A DNA stretch of 38,744 nt from IMG/VR virus record IMGVR_UViG_3300015164_000004, positions 1 to 38,744 of that record; one strand, given 5' to 3'. Source of the DNA: a virus. Both the position numbers and the translations under genes were made by a program. How positions within the stretch are numbered: the stretch's first letter is position 1; each line of letters starts with the position of its first letter. The notes beneath the pieces were generated by a model. The model was not told where the DNA came from, made no database searches, and saw only the letters and a program-made list of their open reading frames with translations. Positions 23,601-31,277 of this stretch are shown piece by piece.

Positions 23601-25895
23601 AGAATAGCCCTGCAGAAGGAAGATCTTGCAGGTGCGCAAGCCGCTCACGCTAAGAGTGGTATGTACCAATCTTTCTCTGATGTACAGAAATGGTTTACTC
23701 CAGATATTGTAGGCTCCGAGGGAACTGTTGTACCCCCTAAGTTCAGATTAGACATTCCATTCCATGCTGTACCTAGAGGTAAATTATCTATTGAGACTAG
23801 TAAGGTCTTAAGAGAACAGTTCGGTACTAAGTTCCGAGACATGTCTTCTGAAGGCTATGGTAGGTTCTTCGAAGGTAAGACTGATCCTTACGATGTCTTC
23901 ACCATGACTAATGAAGGTACTAAACAGAACCCTGTATTCAAGACTGCCCCAGTTAAGTATATCTCTCCTGTTCAATCTATCAATAGAGCATTGAATAGGG
24001 TCGTAGACCAAGCCTTCATGGTTGACTATAAAGTATTCTCTGTAGAACATTGGGTACAAGAAGCTAAAGAACTAATGGCTGCTTCTAAGGAAGATATCCT
24101 TCAGTCTCCTTACTACCACTTCTTCAATCCTACCCCTCTAGCTGGTTTGTCTGCTCAAGATACTGCTAGATGGAATACCTTGATGACTGCTCACTACCAG
24201 ATCAAACAGTTCTTAGGTATTCAAGATACTACTTCTTCTTTCTTACATTCAGCTACACAGAAACTCTCAGATAGTTTGTATGCTAAAGACTTTACTAAAC
24301 TAGCTTTAGTGCCTGGTTGGTTACTTCCTAAGGTACGTGATCCTGCTTCCTTCGTCAGAAGTTTAACCTTCCATGCTACTATGGGTCTATTTGCTCCTGC
24401 TCAGATCATGGTTCAATTACAATCCTGGGCTACCATCAGTGGTATAGCAGGAGCTAAGTACGCTGCACCAGGAGCTAAGGCTTCCTTAATGCACATGTGG
24501 GCTAGGTTCAGTAGTGATCCTAATATCATTGCTAAATTAGATGAAATGGCTACTCATCAACTCATTCCAGGTTCTTCTCGTTGGAAGTCTGGTGAGTTCA
24601 CAGAGGCTAGAAACTTACTTAAACGATTTGGCTTCGAACACGTAGGTTCTGAATACGCTAACTTAGATAGTTATCTTAAGAATGATCTTGTGGGTAATGA
24701 AGCTAGACAGTTCCTCGATTGGGGTACTGTATTCTTCAGAGAGTCTGAGAAGAACATCAGAGCTGGTGCTTGGTACACTGCCTATAGAGAATTTAGGGAT
24801 GCTAACGCTGTAGGTGCTATCTCTGAAGCACAAGCTAGAGGTATTATGAATAGAGCTGACTTGCTCTATACTAATATGTCTAGGGCTTCCACTTCATCCT
24901 TCGGTAAAGGTATCCTTTCCATTCCTACACAGTTCTTACACTATCAATTGAGACTTGCTGAGTTGATGTTAGGTAAGAGACTTACTGCTGTAGAACGTAC
25001 TAGATTGTTTACTACTTATGGCGCACTCTACGGTATTCCTGCAGCTACAGGACTCACAGGTCTTCCTGGTGCAGACTACATTAATAAATGGAGTCAAGAA
25101 GGGGGTTATGTAAATGCTACTAAAGACTCTAATATGCTTCAATGGGCTAACTCTGCAGTTACCCAAGGCTTACCTGCTACGTTAATAGCACTCTCAACTG
25201 GCAACTGGTATAACATCCCAGAGCGATACGCACCTACAGGTTTCCAACAGTTGAGGGACGTAATGCGCTCTGATAAGACTGTATGGGATATATTCGGTGG
25301 TGCTACATATGGTAAAGGTAAACAAATCTGGGATAACTTAGATGGCTTTACTAGCGCCATGCGTTCCTGGATTAACAATGATGGTGATTTCAAACTTAAA
25401 GCCGAAGATTTAGTAGCACCTTTTAAAGCTGTTTCTGCAGTTAATGCAGTTGTCAAATTAAAGATGGCCTTAGAAACTGGCAGATGGATGAACAGTAACG
25501 AAGGTTACTTAGGGGATGTTGCTTTAATGACTGGCCTAGGACTAAATCCACAAGAAGCTTCTGGCATGTACACTAAACAGTGGACTATGGCAGAAGAAAA
25601 AGAAATGGAAAACAAAGCTGTTAAAGAAGCTGTAGTTGAAATGCACAGAGGCTTCAGAGCTATTCAGGATAACAACCAAGACCAAGCTAACGATTACTTT
25701 AGGAGAGCTAAGACTATTTTAGTTAGGAGTGGTTATCCCATTGAGAAGTATGGACAGTTCATCTCTATTGCTGCTAAAGGCAATGAAACATTAATTAACA
25801 GTTCAAACTACGACTACTACCTGAGAGCTGTGCCTACTACACGTAAACCTCAGGCTATCCCATCCTTCTTACAAACACTTCAAGGACAGAAATAA
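20622..25895 (+). CDS. Giant internal virion (ejection) protein, 1757 aa
   Basis: The largest gene of the window, in the place of T7 gp15/gp16. It begins MPENYSLDTTLPDPGGESFS and is largely helical and polar. Five imperfect repeats around a P(R)xLxPAEI core occupy residues about 322-425. The C-terminal third has hydrophobic helices (for example FGKGILSIPTQFLHYQLRLA, near 1430) and Gly/Pro-rich turns that could line a DNA translocation channel. I see no lytic transglycosylase motif of the kind in T7 gp16. It is probably ejected into the cell with DNA. One-base overlap with the gene before it. Confidence 0.82.
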   Translation: MPENYSLDTTLPDPGGESFSVDTSSERVATPLTPQIAQQRAAKVMIGMPGFTDYESALKSINDGTEVQLRNQASMFTDMQKLQQRQSAISHFVKMKGTNLDKEETGFVDKLINRPPNTRPETVFEENYSSVLLNGLKEAATRNPDSWWNEAYQLVPKTMEKSMAIGSDLKTKQQHADNLDEKANRAAQEQGYVGAGIDMIKNFTYLYKVLKLSDMSERGALLVGSSLDKQVGKMYRLPNDEFVKKTTEIVDRLIKDNPSAAVAFTKALKGQTYADKLFEDIDAVTNVMGLGNAAKIGMPTLKTIQASNAIKSAVKQTVQTVDAPRFLLPAEIDAAGRNFPKQITTQEGPRLMLPAEIGRAQEGLNPARLMTQEEIGTAKGAMPIKGEAGPRLMFPSEIDKAQRGLANAGRMPIEQILRARQGVEQLTKDTSVLNKDWTVNTEELNGVLTQPKHDPVSPSAISEAVGDPKRAGLQQATRELGNSLAGTGNPIRNSIESLQQAFSNTVSDLTKNPGRLGQETVNRIIEKTQQLSTSFSEAVMNNMKVERLPFMLSVQKEAQKILENHVEGYYPGLENHIMNIGVRKDPVDNVYYPMFVMGKSGTEQFGSYPLARNFILNNRLTKLAEVVRTDTGEVVTKGVFQKGIGYHVVLTSKAVTETDPIIRHLVETNLEKTPGNILSVWNARLGTGITPNETLSLENSLNREVATYGTNNYYELIKEHNKPIQQLRGFYGTKKREVWNEWQQVTQDIRKAREVDPITGQLLKGTEVIRNPADLDRWYQNIHQRNPSEQETEAFYAFKRLEELKNAWKDQTAHTLKLREGAQTHTVYTLKYTPDKSGNTSSIGHTFDGSRIDPSDLPKQGHSVLVMGKQQGQERIMQALDIRTLEALQNGTATAFKVSRPHEMPLANVSERAAQTMPEYVVSHPDLGHISEPLRFRKLPRETPDFDYEHFTVQPEMIHDAVTDKHIFLRDKTLSAHVVGEEARTFTKNLNEIRIALQKEDLAGAQAAHAKSGMYQSFSDVQKWFTPDIVGSEGTVVPPKFRLDIPFHAVPRGKLSIETSKVLREQFGTKFRDMSSEGYGRFFEGKTDPYDVFTMTNEGTKQNPVFKTAPVKYISPVQSINRALNRVVDQAFMVDYKVFSVEHWVQEAKELMAASKEDILQSPYYHFFNPTPLAGLSAQDTARWNTLMTAHYQIKQFLGIQDTTSSFLHSATQKLSDSLYAKDFTKLALVPGWLLPKVRDPASFVRSLTFHATMGLFAPAQIMVQLQSWATISGIAGAKYAAPGAKASLMHMWARFSSDPNIIAKLDEMATHQLIPGSSRWKSGEFTEARNLLKRFGFEHVGSEYANLDSYLKNDLVGNEARQFLDWGTVFFRESEKNIRAGAWYTAYREFRDANAVGAISEAQARGIMNRADLLYTNMSRASTSSFGKGILSIPTQFLHYQLRLAELMLGKRLTAVERTRLFTTYGALYGIPAATGLTGLPGADYINKWSQEGGYVNATKDSNMLQWANSAVTQGLPATLIALSTGNWYNIPERYAPTGFQQLRDVMRSDKTVWDIFGGATYGKGKQIWDNLDGFTSAMRSWINNDGDFKLKAEDLVAPFKAVSAVNAVVKLKMALETGRWMNSNEGYLGDVALMTGLGLNPQEASGMYTKQWTMAEEKEMENKAVKEAVVEMHRGFRAIQDNNQDQANDYFRRAKTILVRSGYPIEKYGQFISIAAKGNETLINSSNYDYYLRAVPTTRKPQAIPSFLQTLQGQK

Positions 25896-28025
25896 ATGGC
25901 TACCCTAAACCCACAAGTCCCTGATACCCAAGACCCTAATTACTTATCTTATTCTAAAGGTATACCTCAACCTGACTTCAAGAGTCCTCTAGGGGTAGCT
26001 CTTAAGGATGTAGGTAATATGATTGAAGGTGGTATCAAGGGTGCTGATGAAATCATCAAGGCTTACTCAGAAGACTTAACGCATAAGACAATTACACCTT
26101 TAGTAGAACAAGAGAAGCATGAGTTAGAAGGTGTCTACAACGCAGTATCTAACCAGCCACTAGATACTAACTCCACCAAGACAGACATGCCCAAGTCTCT
26201 CAAGGACATGCCTAATATGTTAGGTGCTTTACAGTCTGCTAAAGCTAATGGTACTCTATCTGAGACTCACTATAAGGCTGCTGTAGATGCTGCCATTAAG
26301 GACGTCAAAGGTTCTGTTCCTCCAGGTTACTGGGATTATGTCAATCAGACTGCTTCTAAGATCACTGGCTACAACGTAGCCTCAGGTTATCAAGAAGCTC
26401 TCAGGGCAGATATTAATACCTTTCTTAAGCAAGGTAACGATCAGAAGAACCAGGCTTTAAGAGCTGCTGAGACTGCTTCCCACGAAGGTACAAGCTACGA
26501 AGGTCTTGGGGGTAACTACTGGGTTAACCACATTTCCAATGGGGGTGAACTACAGAAGTTCTGGGACTGGCAGACTAAGGCTAATGCTTACAAAGGAAAG
26601 TTAGCTACACTTAAAGCTGGTGTAGAGTCTGAGGAAATGGTTGATAAATACAATGTTAAACAAGTTACTAACGTAGCCAACAACGTCCTATCACAGAAGT
26701 CTACGGACTTCGTAATGGGTATGGAACAGGTTGCTAAAGCCTATGGGGTTCTTGTAGATGCTGACGGTAATGTCAAAGGTAACCCTACCCAGATGCAACA
26801 ATACCTTCAGTTAGTTAAACAGAAGGAACAAGAGTACTATAAAGCTGCTGAACTGGCTGGTAATGAGATGGTTGGCGGTAGACCTATGAAAGCTTGGCTA
26901 GGTGAAGACTGGTTTAAGCGTGTTCAATCCTACGGTAAGATGTTTGAATTAGCTAAGGACGATATCACAGATGAGAAGTCTGGACGTAGCGGTCACATAG
27001 CTAGAATAGTTAAGGCTGATGCTGAGCATTCCGAATGGCAGATGACTCAAGGTGATAGTGGTTATCTGTTTAGGGCTATCGCATGGGCTAAGAAGAATGC
27101 TGACCCAGAGACCTCTAAGATACTCCTAGAACAATCTGTACTTCCTAACCTAAAGAGTATGGACTTAAACAATCACTTCAAGATTAATATGTTAAAGATT
27201 GTTAATGGTAATTCTACCATGAAGGATGCCTTCCAGAAGGCTAGAGATGCTGATATGGACGTTCCTAAGTACTTAGATGAGCTTACCGATAGAGTACGTA
27301 AGATTGTAATTAATCCTCAAAATAGTGTTGAATTAAGAACCAATACTCTAGCTGCTCTAGTTGATCCTAAGAACAGAGACTTCATAGCTAAACTGGATCC
27401 TGAGTATATTGATAACAAAGGTGTACGTCATCCAGGTCAAGCAGGTATCTTTGCTTTATATACTTCTAAACAATTTGCTGACTCAGTAAATGAACTGGGG
27501 ACTAAGAACCCAGATATTAAGAATGAATACTTAGACTGGGTACAATCTACAGCACGTAAGGAATTATTCCAACCTGCCTTACAGAAGTTTGGTACTATGG
27601 CCCTAGGGGATGAGTCAGGTGTCTACCAAGTAACTTATAATGATAAAGACTTCAGCTTCGAAGTCTTAGGTAAGAATAAAGAGTCTCTTAACTACACCAG
27701 AAAGTTTATTAAGACTGGTGAACAAGTACCTTTTGTTTCTAATACTATCAATAACATCAATAGTTACGCTAAGTCCCTAGCTACTGTAGGTAAATCCCAA
27801 GGTTTATCTGATGAGAAGATTAATCAGTTCATCCTTCAATCTATCTTAGAAGGCCTGCCTGGTGGACAAAATGCAGAGAACCTGAAGCGTATTGCTGAGA
27901 TACCTGGCATACCTGCGGCTATGGCTAGAGCCATGTCTGCTAAGGGTATTCAAGATAAGTTCTTAAAGGATGCTGAAGAAGGTGTCCGAAAGAACTTCAA
28001 GAAAGAAAATAAGTTAAAGGAATAG
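25896..28025 (+). CDS. Internal virion protein, gp15-like, 709 aa
   Basis: Begins MATLNPQVPDTQDPNYLSYS. An N-terminal segment PLGVALKDVGNMIEGGIKGA followed by long polar helices matches the pattern of T7 gp15-type ejection proteins (747 aa), which line the channel formed at infection. No enzymatic motif. It starts immediately after the stop of the giant protein. The C-terminus is strongly basic (KNFKKENKLKE). Confidence 0.82.
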   Translation: MATLNPQVPDTQDPNYLSYSKGIPQPDFKSPLGVALKDVGNMIEGGIKGADEIIKAYSEDLTHKTITPLVEQEKHELEGVYNAVSNQPLDTNSTKTDMPKSLKDMPNMLGALQSAKANGTLSETHYKAAVDAAIKDVKGSVPPGYWDYVNQTASKITGYNVASGYQEALRADINTFLKQGNDQKNQALRAAETASHEGTSYEGLGGNYWVNHISNGGELQKFWDWQTKANAYKGKLATLKAGVESEEMVDKYNVKQVTNVANNVLSQKSTDFVMGMEQVAKAYGVLVDADGNVKGNPTQMQQYLQLVKQKEQEYYKAAELAGNEMVGGRPMKAWLGEDWFKRVQSYGKMFELAKDDITDEKSGRSGHIARIVKADAEHSEWQMTQGDSGYLFRAIAWAKKNADPETSKILLEQSVLPNLKSMDLNNHFKINMLKIVNGNSTMKDAFQKARDADMDVPKYLDELTDRVRKIVINPQNSVELRTNTLAALVDPKNRDFIAKLDPEYIDNKGVRHPGQAGIFALYTSKQFADSVNELGTKNPDIKNEYLDWVQSTARKELFQPALQKFGTMALGDESGVYQVTYNDKDFSFEVLGKNKESLNYTRKFIKTGEQVPFVSNTINNINSYAKSLATVGKSQGLSDEKINQFILQSILEGLPGGQNAENLKRIAEIPGIPAAMARAMSAKGIQDKFLKDAEEGVRKNFKKENKLKE

Positions 28026-28028
28026 GAC

Positions 28029-29006
28029 ATGGGTGTTGGTACTTCCGACGGTGACTACTATGAACATGAGATGGAATATAGTCTAGCTCAACACATAGAT
28101 GTTACACCTAACATAGATATCCCTAATCCTAAGCCTTATAAGAATAAGGAAATGAATACTTGGGATGCTAATGACTTCTATGATGCTATGTGGGATGATC
28201 ATCAACAGACACTAAAGAATAAACAAGGTAAACCTACTGAGGAAGAGATGTTCAAAATGTCTCCTGCTCAATTAAGACAATACGTAAAGCCTACGGCAGA
28301 TCCTCTTGATTATACCCATAGATTTAATACACCTTTAACTGAACAGGAACAAACTCAGTTTGATCAGAAGTTTAGTAAGGGAGATAAGTACGACTATGAT
28401 ATGCAGGGTTGGTTTAAGTTAAATCAAGATAAGATGATGGGAGAAGGACAACACTTCCCAGATACATTCAAGAAACCTAATCACCCTACCTTCTCAGATG
28501 AGAGTATTTATCATGGAGGTGAATACCAAGGTGGTAAGTGGGGTAACGAAGACGGTAAAGATACCTTTACTCCGGGGGACACTAATATGAACTTACACGG
28601 CAGAGATAGATTACAAGACTATTTCAAGTCTACCGAACCAGATGTAATACTTAAACAACCTGAGAAGAGAGGGGATTTATTTGGTGTTCAAGATAAAGTC
28701 CGATTAGCTATGGATGTAACTTCAGGTAAAGGTGGTATAGGAGGTCTGTTTCAAAAGGGTAAAGAAGCTGGTGGAGGTGGAATAGCCCCACTTAATAAAT
28801 CTGCTAACGATAACGTAAGAATACAAGATCAAGACTACTTTATCGAACCACCTTCTATTAAAGATTTACAAGCTGCAGCCAAAGCTAGGAACTCTTTAAG
28901 CAACTTAGGTCCAGAAGAATATAGAAGAGAGCTTAAAAGACGTGGCATTCCAGATTTAGAAATGTGGTATAAATCAATGGAACAGAAGCCCTTTATCTTC
29001 GATTAA
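28029..29006 (+). CDS. Virion-associated protein of unknown role, 325 aa
   Basis: Begins MGVGTSDGDYYEHEMEYSLA. It is rich in Asp, Lys, Tyr and Gly. Residues about 145-175 read HFPDTFKKPNHPTFSDESIY, a segment that recurs in phage virion proteins near the ejection genes and usually precedes a GGKW stretch, as here. The C-terminus is helical. Last gene of the rightward late block, three bases after the previous stop and just before the strong terminator at 29037. Confidence 0.7.
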   Translation: MGVGTSDGDYYEHEMEYSLAQHIDVTPNIDIPNPKPYKNKEMNTWDANDFYDAMWDDHQQTLKNKQGKPTEEEMFKMSPAQLRQYVKPTADPLDYTHRFNTPLTEQEQTQFDQKFSKGDKYDYDMQGWFKLNQDKMMGEGQHFPDTFKKPNHPTFSDESIYHGGEYQGGKWGNEDGKDTFTPGDTNMNLHGRDRLQDYFKSTEPDVILKQPEKRGDLFGVQDKVRLAMDVTSGKGGIGGLFQKGKEAGGGGIAPLNKSANDNVRIQDQDYFIEPPSIKDLQAAAKARNSLSNLGPEEYRRELKRRGIPDLEMWYKSMEQKPFIFD

Positions 29007-29036
29007 ACTTAATACATTCTCAAGACAATAAAAAAT

Positions 29037-29071
29037 AGCCCCTCCGGCCATTGCTGGCTAGAGGGGCTTTT
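29037..29071. terminator. Strong bidirectional intrinsic terminator
   Basis: AGCCCCTC (29037-29044) pairs with GAGGGGCT (29061-29068), with an inner GCCA/TGGC stem, followed by a T-run on the plus strand. On the minus strand the same hairpin is followed by a run of six T (from 29036 downwards, after one A). It sits where rightward late genes meet leftward early/middle genes, so it can stop transcription from both sides. Confidence 0.9.
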
Positions 29072-29131
29072 AGTTTGTGTAGGGTGAGACGGCTAGTTCC
29101 CCCAGCCTCTCTTATGGTTGTTACTTACTAC

Positions 29132-29716
29132 TCACTGGACAGGGAGTTGTTCGAACTTCTGGAGGGCAGCCAGACCCTCAGCTGCAGGGAGAATACGGAT
29201 GATATCCTCAACCTTGGTGGCCTCGTCCCGCATCATAGCGATGTAGGCATCGTAGCCCTTCTGATCAGCAGGCTCAGTCCGCCAGTCGATGTAATCGAAC
29301 GGACGGTTGTGGTAAACATCCTCAACCTTCCACGTACCATCAGCATTCACTGAATTCTTGTACGTGAACTTACCCTCGGTGAGACGCTTCACAATCTCAC
29401 CAGGCGTCTTCGGAAGATCATCCCACCGGAGACGGAAGGTATTACAAGCCTCGCATTCCTTCTGATCCTTGATATTCCAGAGACGAGAAATGAGATACTC
29501 AACCTTCTCTGCATCCGGGTTAGTGTTTGGGACATTCATCGTAGCGTTGATGTTGGTGTACATATCTTGTTCCTTTTTCTTTGTGCACCTAGCTGCTCTT
29601 TCTTTTAAGGTCAGAGCAGGGACTGCTTGGCAAGGTTTGCTTTCCTCGCAACAATCTAAATCAATATAACCTACTGAAGGAACCCTAACGTTGTCTATCA
29701 AATCGTAGTACTTCAT
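29132..29716 (-). CDS. Hypothetical protein, 194 aa, possibly two-part
   Basis: I chose the ATG at 29716 because GGAG lies about 7 nt upstream. The protein begins MKYYDLIDNVRVPSVGYIDL, with a Cys-rich N-terminal part (DCCEESKPC, later RC). An internal ATG at 29563 also has a good ribosome site (AAGGA), and from there codons become richer in C/G at the third position. The C-terminal 144 residues (beginning MYTNINATMNVPNTNPDAEK) may therefore be made separately, with a CEAC knuckle and a TWKVEDVYHNRPFDYIDWRT stretch. No family recognised. Last gene of the leftward block before the terminator. Confidence 0.7.
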   Translation of the reverse strand: MKYYDLIDNVRVPSVGYIDLDCCEESKPCQAVPALTLKERAARCTKKKEQDMYTNINATMNVPNTNPDAEKVEYLISRLWNIKDQKECEACNTFRLRWDDLPKTPGEIVKRLTEGKFTYKNSVNADGTWKVEDVYHNRPFDYIDWRTEPADQKGYDAYIAMMRDEATKVEDIIRILPAAEGLAALQKFEQLPVQ

Positions 29717-29732
29717 TACATTCTCCATAAAT

Positions 29733-29768
29733 AAAGGCCCCGCCTAGCAAAACTAGGAAGGGCCTTTT
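29733..29768. terminator. Hairpin terminator
   Basis: AAAGGCCC (29733-29740) and GGGCCTTT (29760-29767) pair, with an inner CCTAG/CTAGG stem and CAAAA loop. A T-rich tail follows on the plus strand (TTTTGTTTGTT). On the minus strand the tail is TTTATTTA, directly before the ribosome site of the gene at 29716, so it could partly stop leftward transcription or act as an attenuator. Confidence 0.75.
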
Positions 29769-29772
29769 GTTT

Positions 29773-29819
29773 GTTGTAGGCATCTCCGTAGTATTTGCGG
29801 TACTACGTTCCCTTACAAC
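29773..29819. other. Two-tier RNA hairpin after the 47-aa gene
   Basis: An outer stem GTTGTA/TACAAC (29773-29778 with 29814-29819) encloses a perfect inner stem CGTAGTA/TACTACG (29787-29793 with 29801-29807) with a 7-base loop TTTGCGG. It lies between the 47-aa gene's stop and the terminator. T7-type phages carry RNase III processing hairpins between genes; this could be one, or a 3'-end stabiliser. Strand not certain. Confidence 0.5.
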
Positions 29820-29822
29820 AGA

Positions 29823-29966
29823 TTAAAGAACTACTTTATCTTTAACTTCTTTGGGTTCTTGGTAACCATTACGCTTGAGGAACTCTGGGAGATCAAGGTT
29901 ACCTTCCTTATATACCAACTCCTGCGGCTTCTTATCTGCGGAGTCTTCGCGACTATTAACATCCAT
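29823..29966 (-). CDS. Small acidic protein, 47 aa
   Basis: ATG at 29966 preceded by AAAAAGGAAATC, giving MDVNSREDSADKKPQELVYK and ending KDKVVL. Its start directly follows the stop of the next upstream gene. No family or motif recognised. Polar, probably folded around the GNLDLPEFLKRNGY segment. Confidence 0.6.
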   Translation of the reverse strand: MDVNSREDSADKKPQELVYKEGNLDLPEFLKRNGYQEPKEVKDKVVL

Positions 29967-30107
29967 TTAGATTTCCTTTTTAATTAACCAAACTTGTTTA
30001 GGGAAAGGTTCGTCTGTAAAACCAAACCCTATTGAGTTTTTAGGTGCAAATGTACTGTGCACCATTTCACAGTTATTTTCGTTTAGGTTGTCTAATTCTA
30101 TTTGCAT
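29967..30107 (-). CDS. Small hypothetical protein, 46 aa
   Basis: ATG at 30107, beginning MQIELDNLNENNCEMVHSTF and ending QVWLIKKEI. It overlaps the HNH-like gene by 35 bases at its 5' end and abuts the next gene exactly. Contains a GFGFTDEPFPKQVWLI strand pattern. No family recognised. Confidence 0.55.
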   Translation of the reverse strand: MQIELDNLNENNCEMVHSTFAPKNSIGFGFTDEPFPKQVWLIKKEI

Positions 30108-30306
30108 GTCTACTTACTACTTTTGTAGGCACATGGTCTAAAGAACCTGTTCTATGAAAACCTAAATGATCTAATTCTTTACCATCACCTTTATGTACTC
30201 TACCAGCTCTCATAGCCTTACGTCTAGCTTTATTTCTGGCTTCTCTACGTTTAACCTGTGTAGGAGTATCCTCCCATCTATTCTCGCGAGCATAATTATG
30301 AGCCAT
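30073..30306 (-). CDS. HNH-like small basic protein, 77 aa
   Basis: Begins MAHNYARENRWEDTPTQVKR. A very basic helix (RREARNKARRKAMRAGRVHK) is followed by GDGKELDHLGFHRTGSLDHV and a final VVSRHANRIRQ. The KxxDH...N pattern resembles a family of small phage proteins related to HNH nucleases, in which DH is the metal-binding part. The canonical final Asn/His are only partly recognisable (RHANR). Nicking endonuclease or DNA-binding protein. Its ATG overlaps the preceding stop (TGATG). Confidence 0.65.
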   Translation of the reverse strand: MAHNYARENRWEDTPTQVKRREARNKARRKAMRAGRVHKGDGKELDHLGFHRTGSLDHVPTKVVSRHANRIRQPKRK

Positions 30307-30506
30307 CAGAACTTAATTGTATCTACCTCCTGTTTAACTACAACCTTGAGATGTACCTGGTCTTTGGACAAGTCTCCAAATTGTATATTTTCTATGTATG
30401 TTTGATCTGGTATCTTACGTACAGCATGTAACCAAGCTGCTACAATACTAACTAAATTATCTCTAGAGATCTCAACCGGAACTAACTCTATATTCTTGTA
30501 GTTCAT
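30306..30506 (-). CDS. Small hypothetical protein, 66 aa
   Basis: The ATG at 30506 has GAGG about 6 nt upstream, so I reject the longer in-frame start at 30590. It begins MNYKNIELVPVEISRDNLVS. Mixed alpha/beta, with VHLKVVVKQEVDTIKF at the C-terminus. It overlaps the gene upstream by 35 bases and the gene downstream by three. No family recognised. Confidence 0.6.
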   Translation of the reverse strand: MNYKNIELVPVEISRDNLVSIVAAWLHAVRKIPDQTYIENIQFGDLSKDQVHLKVVVKQEVDTIKF

Positions 30507-30639
30507 GGTTGGCCTCTTCTTCTCTGATCTCAACGATCTTTCTTTGCCGTACATGACTGTGTGCGGGCTTCGGGGTACTCTTCTTCTCACTAACTTTAAG
30601 TCTTTCTAATCTATCTTGTGGGTGTTTTAATCGGGTCAT
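30472..30639 (-). CDS. Small basic protein, 55 aa
   Basis: ATG at 30639, inside the end of the HAD gene. Begins MTRLKHPQDRLERLKVSEKK, then Pro/His/Arg-rich, ending HELQEYRVSSG. A nucleic-acid-binding role is suggested only by its basic character. It overlaps both neighbours (29 bases upstream, 35 downstream). Confidence 0.5.
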   Translation of the reverse strand: MTRLKHPQDRLERLKVSEKKSTPKPAHSHVRQRKIVEIREEEANHELQEYRVSSG

Positions 30640-31054
30640 AACCTAATAACTTATTTGCTTTAATTAAGTCTTTATTTCTTAAACCGTAGATTGGGGATAC
30701 AGCTACATGGTGTTTATGTAAAGGAGCTTTAATCGAGTCATCATCTAATATGGCAAGGTAATTACTTTTACAGTAGTTATCTATAAGCCAAGAACATATC
30801 TCAGAGGTACGTACATGGTTTAGAAATGGAGTTTCAGAACTCCAACTTAAACCTAAGTCTCTTAAGTATTTCTTAGCTTCTTCATCTCTTCGCCAAGTAC
30901 TAGAAAGAACAACTGAAACATCTTCTTTACGTTGATTATACCAAGTTAAATACCTATCTAATAACTTCTGGTCTACTCCGGTAAATTCCTTGTACTTCTC
31001 TTTAGTTCCTCTTTTATTAAGGACACCATCTATATCTAAGAACAACACTTTCAT
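30611..31054 (-). CDS. HAD-superfamily phosphatase-like protein, 147 aa
   Basis: Begins MKVLFLDIDGVLNKRGTKEK. D7 and D9 in LDIDGVL are the HAD nucleophile and acid/base. Motif II is LSSTWRR (Ser/Thr near 51-53), and an acidic cluster ILDDD near residue 98 can bind the Mg. This matches the small HAD domain found in phage and in RNA-repair (Swiss-Army-knife) proteins, which removes phosphates from nucleic acid ends or nucleotides. Substrate unknown. Its ATG overlaps the previous stop (ATGA at 31051-31054). Confidence 0.8.
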   Translation of the reverse strand: MKVLFLDIDGVLNKRGTKEKYKEFTGVDQKLLDRYLTWYNQRKEDVSVVLSSTWRRDEEAKKYLRDLGLSWSSETPFLNHVRTSEICSWLIDNYCKSNYLAILDDDSIKAPLHKHHVAVSPIYGLRNKDLIKANKLLGYDPIKTPTR

Positions 31055-31212
31055 GTGTCTACCGGCTTAACTAGAGGAAGCTCTATTATACCATACTCAA
31101 CTAGAATTTCCAATACTCTTTCTGGAGTAACTTCATTCTCCTCTAGTATCTCTTCTAGAGAATAGGTTTGGAGAATGCGTTCATATTTAGAGGACTCCTT
31201 GTAACCAAGCAA
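31051..31212 (-). CDS. Small hypothetical protein, 53 aa
   Basis: No ATG fits; I take the TTG at 31212, with AGGA about 9 nt upstream. The peptide starts LGYKESSKYERILQTYSLEE and ends LPLVKPVDT. The YSLEEILEENEVTPERVLEI segment resembles a short helical motif seen at the end of many small phage proteins, so the frame looks real. It overlaps the membrane peptide gene upstream and the HAD gene downstream. Confidence 0.55.
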   Translation of the reverse strand: MLGYKESSKYERILQTYSLEEILEENEVTPERVLEILVEYGIIELPLVKPVDT

Positions 31213-31276
31213 TTATCAGTAATCCTATAAATGTAGCTGTACTTCCAATGAAGACACCTAAGATAATATCTTTCAT
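31187..31276 (-). CDS. Membrane micropeptide, 29 aa
   Basis: ATG at 31276, just after the stop of the endonuclease I gene. MKDIILGVFIGSTATFIGLL followed by IIAWLQGVL is a single membrane segment. Ribosome site is weak (AAAGGGC). Role unknown. Confidence 0.5.
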   Translation of the reverse strand: MKDIILGVFIGSTATFIGLLIIAWLQGVL

Positions 31277-31277
31277 G

